Part shown: in pieces, positions 34,700 through 42,552 of the stretch
How the letters are laid out: every line of letters begins with the position of its first letter
Position numbering within the stretch: the first letter of the stretch is position 1
Origin: Pseudaminobacter soli (ex Li et al. 2025)
GTDB taxonomy: Bacteria > Pseudomonadota > Alphaproteobacteria > Rhizobiales > Rhizobiaceae
NCBI RefSeq assembly: GCF_029892515.1
Contig: NZ_JARXVF010000007.1
Coordinates: 1-64,000, forward strand
Length of the DNA stretch: 64,000 bases
Direction of reading: 5' to 3'
Notes under the pieces: model-generated
The model's database searches: none
What the model was told of the DNA's origin: nothing
Seen by the model: the letters and a program-made list of their open reading frames with translations, nothing else
Program-made: the position numbers and the translations under genes

Positions 34700-35902
34700 T
34701 TGAGCGAATTGGAACCCGGGACCGCCAAACGCGAACCCCGACTGCTCGGGCTCTCCACGCCTGCCCGCATCCCGCTCATCCCTCCGCTCACGGCGGCGCG
34801 CTGGCTGCTTGTTCTCATCGTTGCCGCCGGCATCTATTTCTTCAACGGCTTCCTGGTGCCGGTGCTGGCCGCGCTCGTCATCGCCTTTGCCAGCTGGCCG
34901 CTCTACCGCCGCCTGCTCGACGCGGTTTCGGGCAACCGTACCGTGGCCGCGACGCTCGCGATCCTGTTCATCGTGACCTTCCTGGTGGTGCCGATCGTGC
35001 TGGCCGGCATCTACACGGTCAACGAAGTGCGCGAATGGTTCAGCTGGGCGGTCGAGACCAACCGCAACGGCGCGCCGACGCCCGAATGGATGACCGCCCT
35101 GCCCATCATCGGCGAATGGGCGGATGAGCAATGGGCGCGCTATATCGGCCATCCCGGCGCCATCGGCGAACTCATCCAGATCGTCAGCGGCGCCAATATC
35201 GGCAGCATCTATCGCGGCGTGCTGGCGGCCGGCGGCGGCGCCTTCAACTTGCTGCTGACGCTGCTTTTCATGCTGATCGCGCTCTTCTTCGTCTATCGCG
35301 ATGGCGAAAGCTTCGCCAAGCAGATCGGCAAGCTCGGCGAGCGTATCCTGCCGACGCGCTGGGAGCGAATTTCCGGCGTCGTGCCGGCGACCATCAGCTC
35401 CACCGTGACCGGCATGACGCTGATCGCGATCGGAGAGGGCGTGGTGCTGGGCATTGCTTACTGGATCGCCGGCGTGCCCTCCCCGGTGACGCTCGGCGTG
35501 CTGACCGGCGTCATGGCGCTGATCCCCGGCGGCGCACCGCTGTCGTTCACACTGGTCTCGGCCTATCTGGTGGCGCGTGGCACGCCGATCGCCGGCGTCG
35601 CGCTACTTGCCTGGGGCTCGATCGAGCTTTTCATCGTCGACAAGACGCTGCGGCCCAAGCTGGTCGGCGGCCCCATCAAGCTGCCCTTCCTGCCCACCTT
35701 TTTCGGCCTGATCGGCGGTGTGAAGACCATGGGCTTCCTTGGCCTGTTCATCGGCCCGGTGCTCATGGCACTGCTGGTCGCGATCTGGCGAGAATGGCTG
35801 CGTGAGGTGGAGCAGACCGACAGCCCATCCGCCGGCGTGGCCCAGATGACCGACGAGCTGTTGACCGAACGGGAGCCAAAACGGCTGGTAGGGTCGGAGT
35901 AG
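34700..35902 (+). CDS. AI-2E family transporter
   Basis: 400 aa from TTG 34700, which has a perfect AAGGAG 9 bp upstream; the open frame extends to a GTG at 34637 without a good ribosome site. It has eight hydrophobic segments in the order typical of the AI-2E/TqsA/PerM family, with the conserved periplasmic loop around 110-190 and the C-terminal GVLTGVMALIPGGAPLSF and DKTLRPKLVGGPIKLP motifs. Family members export small molecules (autoinducer-2, Na+/H+ exchange in some); the substrate here is unknown. Confidence 0.9.
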   Translation: MSELEPGTAKREPRLLGLSTPARIPLIPPLTAARWLLVLIVAAGIYFFNGFLVPVLAALVIAFASWPLYRRLLDAVSGNRTVAATLAILFIVTFLVVPIVLAGIYTVNEVREWFSWAVETNRNGAPTPEWMTALPIIGEWADEQWARYIGHPGAIGELIQIVSGANIGSIYRGVLAAGGGAFNLLLTLLFMLIALFFVYRDGESFAKQIGKLGERILPTRWERISGVVPATISSTVTGMTLIAIGEGVVLGIAYWIAGVPSPVTLGVLTGVMALIPGGAPLSFTLVSAYLVARGTPIAGVALLAWGSIELFIVDKTLRPKLVGGPIKLPFLPTFFGLIGGVKTMGFLGLFIGPVLMALLVAIWREWLREVEQTDSPSAGVAQMTDELLTEREPKRLVGSE

Positions 35903-35971
35903 CTTTCCTGCTGCATCCGGATTTCAGGCGTCTCATCGGCAATTTTGAACGGTTGTGAAGGCGGGGCGGTC

Positions 35972-36155
35972 GAGGCATGGATTCCCGACACTCTCCGCTC
36001 GTGCTTCGCACTCGCTCACGAGGTCGAGAATGACGAACGCATTGACGTTCGTTGCCAATCTTCAACCTTAGTGATTTGCATCAGCGCCGTATTAAGCCGT
36101 CATTCCCGACCTCGTGAGCGAGGAACGAGCGGAGAGTGTCGGGAATCCATGCCTC
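35972..36155. repeat. Paired palindromic (REP/BIME-like) repeat
   Basis: This explains the 305-bp gene-free gap 35903-36207. Left arm 35972-36035 and right arm 36098-36155 are inverted copies (about 58 bp matched; the left arm has a 6-bp insertion and one to three substitutions), separated by 62 bp. Each arm contains GACACTCTCCGCTCG and CTCGCTCACGAGGTCG. The spacer has its own palindrome ACGAACG-CATTGA-CGTTCGT at 36033-36052. The transcript could form one long hairpin. No transposase or RAYT gene is nearby. Confidence 0.8.
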
Positions 36156-36207
36156 AGCGGGTGTGAAAGGCAAAAGCCTGGCAAAGGGCATGCCTTGTGC
36201 TAAGCGC

Positions 36208-36837
36208 CTAATCCTTCAGGCTTGCGGAAATCAATCTGTCAGCATTTTCAGCCACGGAAGCAGCGGGACCGCCCGGGCCGAACAGCTGACCGGAAACATA
36301 GGCGCCCTCGATCAGAAGCAGCAGGCCGTCGCCAAGTGTGTCGGCATCTTCCGCACCCATTTCGGACGCCATGGCGCGCAGGCGCCGGCGCAGCTCGCGC
36401 TTGTTAGCTTCGCCCACCAGACGCGCCGGATGCCCATGCTCGGGATATTCGATCGCCGCATTGGTCATGCCGCAGCCGCGATAATCCGTCTGCACCGCCC
36501 TGTAGCCGACCCGGGTCAGAAAGGCGCGGATCTGGCTGCGCGGATCGCCGGGATGGGCCGCCACTGCCTGGTCGAAGCGCTCCCAGAATTCGACCTCATA
36601 GCCGCGCAGATAGGTGGCCGCGAGTTCGTCCTTGGAGGAAAAGCTGCGGTAGAGGCTGGGTTTGGTGACGCCTGCCTGGCGCACGATCTCATCGACGCCG
36701 ATGGCGCGGATGCCTTGCCGGTAAAAAAGATTCCGCGCCACGCCCAATATGCGTTCGGCCGCGCGCGGCTGAGGCTGGCCTGCCTCATCGGGCTTGGCAG
36801 TTTCTGTCAGGTGTGTGGCGCTCGTCTTCGTCGACAT
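36208..36837 (-). CDS. TetR-family transcriptional repressor
   Basis: 209 aa, ATG start with AGAGAG upstream. The N-terminal TetR helix-turn-helix is at about 27-72 (AAERILGVARNLFYRQGIRAI and VTKPSLYRSFSSKDEL); the rest is an all-helical ligand domain with YRGCGMTNAAIEYPE near 118-132. It is divergent from an MFS gene across 70 bp that contain a perfect 17-bp inverted repeat (36858-36907). It most likely represses both genes and is released by a transported compound. Confidence 0.9.
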   Translation of the reverse strand: MSTKTSATHLTETAKPDEAGQPQPRAAERILGVARNLFYRQGIRAIGVDEIVRQAGVTKPSLYRSFSSKDELAATYLRGYEVEFWERFDQAVAAHPGDPRSQIRAFLTRVGYRAVQTDYRGCGMTNAAIEYPEHGHPARLVGEANKRELRRRLRAMASEMGAEDADTLGDGLLLLIEGAYVSGQLFGPGGPAASVAENADRLISASLKD

Positions 36838-36849
36838 GTACGTGCTCTC

Positions 36850-36879
36850 TTGACTTTGTTACTGACCGGTACGTACATA
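36850..36879 (+). promoter_or_regulatory. Promoter of the MFS gene
   Basis: TTGACT (36850-36855) and TACATA (36874-36879) with an 18-bp spacer fit a housekeeping promoter. The left half of the palindrome (36858-36874) fills the spacer exactly, so a bound TetR dimer would block RNA polymerase. Confidence 0.5.
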
Positions 36880-36907
36880 GGCGATCCGCAACGTACCGGT
36901 CAGTAAC
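36858..36907. promoter_or_regulatory. Perfect 17-bp inverted repeat, TetR operator candidate
   Basis: GTTACTGACCGGTACGT (36858-36874) and ACGTACCGGTCAGTAAC (36891-36907) are exact inverted copies 16 bp apart; each half holds the short palindrome ACCGGT. The right half ends at the base before the MFS start codon ATG (36908), leaving no Shine-Dalgarno site. Confidence 0.8.
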
Positions 36908-38194
36908 ATGAACATAGTTCAAAAACGTCCCTTTGGCCAGCGCTACGCTTTCGTGGTCGTGGGGGTCATATTTCTGTCGCTACTGATCGCTGCGGGGATG
37001 CGTTCGACGCTTAGCGTTCTGATGCTGCCGCTGGAGGACGCCTTCGGCTGGCGTCGCGATACTATTTCGGTGGCCGCCGCGGTCGGCATCTTCCTTTATG
37101 GCCTGGCCGGTCCCTTCGCCGCAGCACTGATGGAGCGGGTCGGCCTTCGCCGCACTGTGCTGGCTTCGCTGGCCCTCATGTCCATTTCGACCGCCTCAAG
37201 CCTGCTGATGACCCAGTCCTGGCAACTGGTGCTCACCTGGGGCGTCTTTTCCGGCATCGGCTCGGGCGCGGTGGCCAGCGTGCTTGGCGCCACGATCGTC
37301 AACCGCTGGTTCAAGACCAATCGCGGCCTGATGATGGGGCTGATGTCGGCCTCCAGCGCCACCGGCATGCTGATATTCCTGCCCTTCCTGGCGGCTTTGG
37401 CCCAGTCCGGCGGCTGGCAGCCAGTCGTCATCGCGGTTTCGGTCGCCACCGCAGCACTCCTGCCGCTGGTCTATCTCCTGGTGCCCGAGCGCCCGGCCTC
37501 CATCGGCATCACGCGCTATGGCGCCGAACCGGGCGAGGTCGAGCAGCCCTCGCTTGCGGCCAGCGGGAACTTCCTGACCATCACCTTCGGCACGCTGGCA
37601 CAGGCCGCGAAGACCCGCGTGTTCTGGTATCTCTTCGCCACCTTCTTCATCTGCGGCTTCACCACCAACGGCCTCGTCGGCACCCATCTCATCGCCTTCT
37701 GCGGCGATATGGGAATCCCGGAAGTGCGCGCCGCCAGCCTTCTGGCGCTGATGGGCATATTCGACCTCATCGGCACCACGCTTTCGGGCTGGCTGACCGA
37801 CCGCTTCGATCCGCGAAAGCTGCTCGGCGTCTACTACGGCATACGCGGCCTGTCGCTGGTCTATCTGCCCTATTCCGGCTTTTCAGGCGTCAGCCTGACC
37901 ATCTTCGCCGTGCTCTACGGGCTGGACTGGATCGCCACCGTGCCACCGACGCTCAGGCTTTCAAACGAAGCCTTCGGCGACCGCTCGGGACCGCTGGTGT
38001 TCGGCTGGGTCGTCGCCGGCCATCAGGTGGGCGCGGCCACAGCAGCCTTCTTCGGCGGCGCGCTGCGCGAAATGCAGGGCGACTATGTTCTCGCCTTCCA
38101 GATCGCCGGCATGACCGCGATTGCGGCCGCCGCGCTCTCGCTGCTCATCGAACCGAGCGAGACGCTGCGCCGCCGCGCCGCACAGCCGGCTTGA
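36908..38194 (+). CDS. MFS transporter
   Basis: 428 aa with 12 predicted helices. The cytosolic loop 2-3 motif is visible as GPFAAALMERVGLRRT near 64-79 and a second in GWLTDRFDPRKL near 295. It resembles the oxalate/monocarboxylate-type MFS group (CynX/NimT or MCT-like). The ATG directly follows the operator palindrome with no ribosome-binding site, so initiation is unusual or weak. The substrate is probably the inducer of the divergent TetR protein. Its last 50 bp overlap a convergent methyltransferase gene. Confidence 0.88.
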   Translation: MNIVQKRPFGQRYAFVVVGVIFLSLLIAAGMRSTLSVLMLPLEDAFGWRRDTISVAAAVGIFLYGLAGPFAAALMERVGLRRTVLASLALMSISTASSLLMTQSWQLVLTWGVFSGIGSGAVASVLGATIVNRWFKTNRGLMMGLMSASSATGMLIFLPFLAALAQSGGWQPVVIAVSVATAALLPLVYLLVPERPASIGITRYGAEPGEVEQPSLAASGNFLTITFGTLAQAAKTRVFWYLFATFFICGFTTNGLVGTHLIAFCGDMGIPEVRAASLLALMGIFDLIGTTLSGWLTDRFDPRKLLGVYYGIRGLSLVYLPYSGFSGVSLTIFAVLYGLDWIATVPPTLRLSNEAFGDRSGPLVFGWVVAGHQVGAATAAFFGGALREMQGDYVLAFQIAGMTAIAAAALSLLIEPSETLRRRAAQPA

Positions 38195-38945
38195 GGTCAA
38201 CCCGCTTTTCCCGTGCATGCTGGCCCGCGCCCTGCGGCGTCAGCACCGGCACGAAGACGCGGCGCGAGGCACGCTGCGCCACCGGCAGGCCCTGGTAGAG
38301 GCGCTTTTGCGCCTCCACCACGATGACGCCGGAGAAGATCGGCCAAAAACGCCGGCCGGTGCGCTCCAACAGGTTGTGCACCCGCATCACCGTCCGCGTA
38401 TGCGACGGCGGGAACAAAAGCGCCTCCGACCACGCCGCCGGCGTGAAGTTGGCATCGCGCAGCAATTCATTGATCTGGCCGCGCGAAAACGGCCGCCCGG
38501 TGCCGAAGGGCGTGTGCTCGAAGCGGGCCCAGACGCCGCGACGGTTGGGCACCACGATGACGACGCGGCCCGCAGGCGACAGCACCCGCCAGATTTCCTT
38601 CAGCGTCTCGCGCGGATTTTCGGCATGTTCCAGCGAATGCACCAGCAGCATCCGGTCGATCGAGGCGTCGGGCAGCGGCAGTTCCTCATCGAACACCAGC
38701 GCCGTGGCCGAGGGCCGCGCCGGCGGCCAGCACAAGGCTCCTTGCGTCGCCGGCATGAAGGCAAAAACGCGTTCGGTGTCGGCACCGAAGCGGTTGAGCC
38801 AGGGCAGCGCATAGCCCAGCCCTACCAGCCGCTCGCTGGGTATGTTCGCCCAGATCGAGGCCAGCGCCATGCCTATCGCCTCCTCGACCGCGTGGCCTAG
38901 CGGCGTGCCGTAGAAGGAATGCAGGTCGACGATGTCCGAATTCAT
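38145..38945 (-). CDS. Class I SAM-dependent methyltransferase
   Basis: 266 aa from ATG 38945; the frame is open to 39026 but family members start at MNSDIVDLHSFY. It is a Methyltransf_11-type Rossmann protein: the SAM-binding G-L-G-Y-A-L-P-W motif near 42, then LPDASIDRMLLVHSLEHAENP (motifs II-III) near 95-115. The substrate is unknown. In rhizobia a gene of this type commonly lies divergent to gloB; here a GNAT gene lies between. Its 3' end overlaps the convergent MFS gene by 50 bp. Confidence 0.85.
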   Translation of the reverse strand: MNSDIVDLHSFYGTPLGHAVEEAIGMALASIWANIPSERLVGLGYALPWLNRFGADTERVFAFMPATQGALCWPPARPSATALVFDEELPLPDASIDRMLLVHSLEHAENPRETLKEIWRVLSPAGRVVIVVPNRRGVWARFEHTPFGTGRPFSRGQINELLRDANFTPAAWSEALLFPPSHTRTVMRVHNLLERTGRRFWPIFSGVIVVEAQKRLYQGLPVAQRASRRVFVPVLTPQGAGQHAREKRVDLKPAVRRGGAASRSVR

Positions 38946-39077
38946 GTCCGCGACGGTAGCGACCTTGTCACCCAAGTACAATAAAGCTGTTGGGCGGAGG
39001 TCAATGCTCCTCTCGTTGCGTCCCACGTGGTGGCGTGCTCTACGCAGACGGCGGCAATCATCGTCTCAGTAACTGGC

Positions 39078-39578
39078 ATGGTCGATCTATTCGTCACATA
39101 TCTGGAAATGACGAGCCCACCGTCGGGACTGGCCCTGTCGCCGGCAAGCACTGGAACGACGATCCAGCGAGAAGTGCTCGATCCTTCACAGTACCTGGCA
39201 CTCTACAGGGCCGTCGGCGAACCGTTGCAGTGGGATCAGCGACTGCGAATGCCGGCGGATGATCTCCGCGATTTCCTCTCCCGTTCCTCAACACTCGTCT
39301 ACGTTCTGCATGTCGAAGGTCAGGCCGTAGGCTTTTGCGAATTCGACGGCGTCGGCGGGGCCGAGGTGGAACTTGTCCATTTTGGGCTGGTTCCTGCCTT
39401 TCAGGGTCGAAAGCTCGGTCCCTGTTTGCTGGACCGGGCGCTGCGGGAAATCTGGTCATATGCACCGCAGCGCATCTGGCTGCATACCGATACCAACGAT
39501 CACCCCAAGGCGAAATCGACATACCAACGCGCCGGCTTCCGGATTTATGCGGGGCGCATGGAGACGTTTCCGGACTAG
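39078..39578 (+). CDS. GNAT-family N-acetyltransferase
   Basis: About 166 aa from ATG 39078; no good Shine-Dalgarno is seen and an in-frame start at 39027 is possible. The GNAT core shows acceptor strand VELVHFGLVPAFQGRKLGPCLLDRAL (about 100-125), with the acetyl-CoA pyrophosphate loop Q-G-R-K-L-G, and the C-terminal YQRAGFRIY. The substrate is unknown. It lies between the methyltransferase gene and gloB, 88 bp before gloB. Confidence 0.8.
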   Translation: MVDLFVTYLEMTSPPSGLALSPASTGTTIQREVLDPSQYLALYRAVGEPLQWDQRLRMPADDLRDFLSRSSTLVYVLHVEGQAVGFCEFDGVGGAEVELVHFGLVPAFQGRKLGPCLLDRALREIWSYAPQRIWLHTDTNDHPKAKSTYQRAGFRIYAGRMETFPD

Positions 39579-39666
39579 GGCCTGCGGTTCGATGGGGAAT
39601 ACTGCCCGCCGGGGATGACGGCGGGCACCTGCCGCCCTATCGTCCCCCGCGACAAGGAGACCACCG

Positions 39667-40434
39667 ATGACGATCGAGATCGAACAGTTCATGTGCCGCA
39701 GCGACAATTTCGGCGTGCTCCTGCACGACAACGAAAGCGGCGAGGTCATACTGATCGACGCGCCGGAAGAGGCGCCGATCCTGGCGGCCGTCCAGCGCAC
39801 CGGCTGGGCGCCGACGATGATCCTCAACACCCATCACCATGGCGACCACGTCGAGGCCAACCAGGCGCTTAAGAAGCGCTTCGACCTCAAGATCGTCGGC
39901 CCCAAGGCGGAGGCCCCGAAGATACCCGGCCTCGACGAGGCGGTGGAGGAAGGCGCGGCCATCCCCTTCGGCAATCACCTCGTCTATGTGATCGAGACGC
40001 CGGGCCACACGGCCGGGCACATTTCCTACTACATTCCCACCCAGAACCTCGCCTTCACCGGCGACACGCTGTTTGCGTTGGGCTGCGGCCGGCTGTTCGA
40101 GCGCCCGGCGGCGGTCATGCTCGAATCGCTGAAGAAGCTTGCCGCCCTGCCGCCCGAAACCGCCGTCTATTGCGGCCACGAATACACGCAAGGCAATGCC
40201 CGCTTCGCGCTGACCGTGGATCCGACCAATTCGGCGCTGAAGGAGCGAGCAACCAAGATCGACCGGCTGCGTGCCGACGGCAAGCCGACGCTGCCCACCA
40301 CGATCGGAGAGGAGATGGCCACCAACCCCTTCCTGCGCTGGCACGACCCCGCGATCCGTCGCAACCTGGGCATGGAGAATGCACCCGACGAGGCGGTGTT
40401 CGCCGAAATCCGCAAGCGCAAGGATTTGTTCTGA
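39667..40434 (+). CDS. gloB: Hydroxyacylglutathione hydrolase (glyoxalase II)
   Basis: 255 aa. Metallo-beta-lactamase fold with T-H-H-H-G-D-H at about residues 55-61, the second metal ligand ETPGHTAGHISY near 113-124, TGDTLF near 132, and YCGHEYT near 167, the glyoxalase II-specific His. It hydrolyses S-lactoylglutathione to lactate and glutathione, ending methylglyoxal detoxification. The stop overlaps the start of the cupin gene (TGATG). Confidence 0.94.
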   Translation: MTIEIEQFMCRSDNFGVLLHDNESGEVILIDAPEEAPILAAVQRTGWAPTMILNTHHHGDHVEANQALKKRFDLKIVGPKAEAPKIPGLDEAVEEGAAIPFGNHLVYVIETPGHTAGHISYYIPTQNLAFTGDTLFALGCGRLFERPAAVMLESLKKLAALPPETAVYCGHEYTQGNARFALTVDPTNSALKERATKIDRLRADGKPTLPTTIGEEMATNPFLRWHDPAIRRNLGMENAPDEAVFAEIRKRKDLF

Positions 40435-40877
40435 TGACGGGCGAGATGGACGCGGCATCGATCATCAAAAAGCTCAGGATGCAGCGGCATCCCGAGGGCG
40501 GCTGGTATGTGCAGACCTTCCGGGATGCGACCGCCCACAACCCGCGTGGCCATTCGACGGCGATCTATTTCCTGCTCGAGGCCGGGGACGTGTCGGCCTG
40601 GCACCGCGTGAAGGACGCCGCCGAGGTCTGGCACTATTATGCCGGCGCGCCGATCGAGATCGCCATGCATGAGGAAGGCCGCAGCGTGAGCCGCCACCGG
40701 CTGGGACCTGACCTTTTTGCCGGCGAGCGGCCGCAGCACATCGTCCCGGCGGGTTTTTGGCAGACGGCGAAAAGTCTCGGCGACTGGACGCTGGTGGGCT
40801 GTACCGTGGCGCCGGGGTTCGAGTTCTCGCAATTCGAGATGGCGGAAGAAGGCTGGGAGCCGGGCGCCGAGAGCTGA
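40434..40877 (+). CDS. Cupin (DUF985/Cupin_5) domain protein
   Basis: 147 aa, start overlapping the gloB stop by one base, so translationally coupled. It matches the DUF985 cupin family: LRMQRHPEGGWYVQTFRD, STAIYFLLEAGDVSAWHRVKDAAEVWHYYAGAP in pieces, and PAGFWQTAKSLGDWTLVGCTVAPGFEFSQFE. The two histidines of WHR and WHYY with a Glu are likely metal ligands. Function unknown; coupling to gloB hints at a role in carbonyl or sugar metabolism. Confidence 0.87.
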   Translation: MTGEMDAASIIKKLRMQRHPEGGWYVQTFRDATAHNPRGHSTAIYFLLEAGDVSAWHRVKDAAEVWHYYAGAPIEIAMHEEGRSVSRHRLGPDLFAGERPQHIVPAGFWQTAKSLGDWTLVGCTVAPGFEFSQFEMAEEGWEPGAES

Positions 40878-40882
40878 GCCCC

Positions 40883-41557
40883 TTAAGGCGCCATCAAAAA
40901 CCCTAGCGCGATCAGCGCCTGGGCGGCGTAGTAGAGCGCCCATACCGCGTGACGCATCCAGAACCGCTGCGTCGAGCGGGCGCCAAGCAGAAACTTTTCC
41001 GTTGCTAGCAAGGCATCGGAGGCGATGAACAGCATCGCGCCTAGGATGATCCTCCAGTCGGGCAGCGTGAGCGCGGCCAGCCCCATGGCCAGGATCGCAG
41101 CGACATAGACGGCAATCGGCAGCCTGAGCGTGACTTCGACGCGCGGCCACAGCACCGCCAGCATCACAATGGCGAAGATCGCAATGATGATGCCGAAGAG
41201 GAGCCGGGGCGAGGTCAGGAGCATTCCCAGCCCGCCGCCGGAATGCGCGAACAGCGCGACATAGAGCAGATGCGCCACAAGGAAGCTGGCAAGCCCGCCG
41301 AGGAACGCTTTTTCGCCCTGGCCGCGCGACAGAAAGGCATCGCCAAGCGCGCTGAGCGCCAGCGCCCCGGCCAGCAGCAGCGGCCCGCGATGCAGCAGCA
41401 CCAGCCCTGCCAGCAGCGCGACCGGAATGGTCTTCACCACCGAGCGCCGGAGCGACACCGGCGTGTCGAGCAGGAAGAAATATACGCAGGCCGAAGCCAC
41501 CGAAAACAGCAGCATGCCGTTGGCCGTCGCTTCGAGACCACCGGCAAAGGGCATCAT
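40883..41557 (-). CDS. YhhN-family lysoplasmalogenase-like membrane protein
   Basis: 224 aa from ATG 41557 (a second ATG is at 41554). Seven to eight helices with the YhhN/TMEM86 motifs ALALSALGDAFL near 73-84 and LFIASDALLATEKF near 175-188, whose aspartates form the probable active site. Homologues hydrolyse the vinyl-ether bond of lysoplasmalogens; the bacterial substrate is unclear. Its start overlaps the stop of the EamA gene (ATGA), so both are coupled. Confidence 0.87.
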   Translation of the reverse strand: MMPFAGGLEATANGMLLFSVASACVYFFLLDTPVSLRRSVVKTIPVALLAGLVLLHRGPLLLAGALALSALGDAFLSRGQGEKAFLGGLASFLVAHLLYVALFAHSGGGLGMLLTSPRLLFGIIIAIFAIVMLAVLWPRVEVTLRLPIAVYVAAILAMGLAALTLPDWRIILGAMLFIASDALLATEKFLLGARSTQRFWMRHAVWALYYAAQALIALGFLMAP

Positions 41558-42441
41558 GCTTCCGCTCCCGCCGGCTGGCTCTTGCCGAAAAGCATGGATT
41601 TGGCGGCCAACACCGCGCCGCCGGTGATCAGAATGCAGGCGGTGATGATGGTGGGCGTCGGCTCTGCAAAGCCGGCCATGATCAGCACCAGGGTGGAAAG
41701 CAGCGGGGCGGCATAGCTCGCCGCGCCCAGCACCTGGATGTTGCCGCGCTTGACGCCATGGTCCCAGGTATAGAAGGCGGCGCCCACCGGCATCAGCCCA
41801 AGGCCGAGCACCGCGAGCCACTGGCCGGCATTGGCCGGCAGAACGGTTTCTTCCAGCATCAGGTGGCACAGGAGCGACAGGACGGCGGTGGCGGCGCAGA
41901 ACCAGGTCACGATCGTTGTCGGCACCGCCGGGAAGCGGCGCGACAGCAGCGAATAGCCCGCCCACAGGAAGGCGCAGACGAAGGCCATGGCATAGCCGAA
42001 GGTGTAGCGGCTGTCGAACGAGAGACCGCCGCCCTTGGTGACGATCAGGAACGTGCCGGACAGCCCCAGAAGCGCACCGGCAACATGGTTCCAGCGGAGC
42101 CGCTCGCCCGGCATCAATGCCGAGCCGAGCACGATGAGCAGCGGCCACAGATAGGCGATCAGGCTCGCCTCAACCGCCGGCGCGTTGCGCAGCGCGGTGA
42201 AGTAGAAGAAATGGTAGCCGAACAGGCCGGCAATGCCGATCACCCAGACCTGCGGCGGGATTTTGGGCTGCATGGCGGGCTGCTTCATGAACAGCCGCGC
42301 AACCAGCCCCACGCATGTGCCGATGGTGAAGGTGATGGCCGAGAGCAGGAAGGGCGGCACCTGGCCGGACGCGTCGGTCAGCAGCGCCAGAAGCGCCCAC
42401 ATGGCGACGGCTGAAAAGCCGATAAGAGTGGCACGACCCAT
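41554..42441 (-). CDS. EamA/DMT-family exporter, YddG-like
   Basis: 295 aa from ATG 42441 with a GGGGGGA Shine-Dalgarno; the frame is open further upstream into the dispersed repeat. It has ten helices; the N-terminal MGRATLIGFSAVAMWALLALLT and the central SLIAYLWPLLIVLGSA are typical of the YddG aromatic amino-acid exporter group of the DMT superfamily. The substrate is inferred only. It is co-directional with the upstream DUF3108 gene but separated by the repeat 42474-42552. Confidence 0.88.
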   Translation of the reverse strand: MGRATLIGFSAVAMWALLALLTDASGQVPPFLLSAITFTIGTCVGLVARLFMKQPAMQPKIPPQVWVIGIAGLFGYHFFYFTALRNAPAVEASLIAYLWPLLIVLGSALMPGERLRWNHVAGALLGLSGTFLIVTKGGGLSFDSRYTFGYAMAFVCAFLWAGYSLLSRRFPAVPTTIVTWFCAATAVLSLLCHLMLEETVLPANAGQWLAVLGLGLMPVGAAFYTWDHGVKRGNIQVLGAASYAAPLLSTLVLIMAGFAEPTPTIITACILITGGAVLAAKSMLFGKSQPAGAEA

Positions 42442-42473
42442 AGTCCCCCCGATCGGGGCTTCTCGACGGCCCC

Positions 42474-42552
42474 AGAGCATTTTGCAGCCAGGCAGCGCTT
42501 GGCGGCTGATAATCAGATAGAGCGGCATAAGGCATCCGGATGACCGCTCTAG
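42474..42552. repeat. TAGAGC-ended dispersed repeat, copy B
   Basis: A 79-bp segment sharing AGAGCATTTTGCAGCCA, AGATAGAGCGG and CCGCTCTAG with copy A at 7955-8056. It fills the gap between the EamA and DUF3108 genes. Its TAGAGCGG end on the minus strand supplies the TAG stop codon of the DUF3108 gene (42549-42551). Confidence 0.75.

Noticed and set aside
35945-36166. Short open frames inside the paired palindromic repeat
   Set aside because: They encode only the repeat (HSRPRER...SGECRESMP on both strands), a common misannotation of intergenic palindromes.
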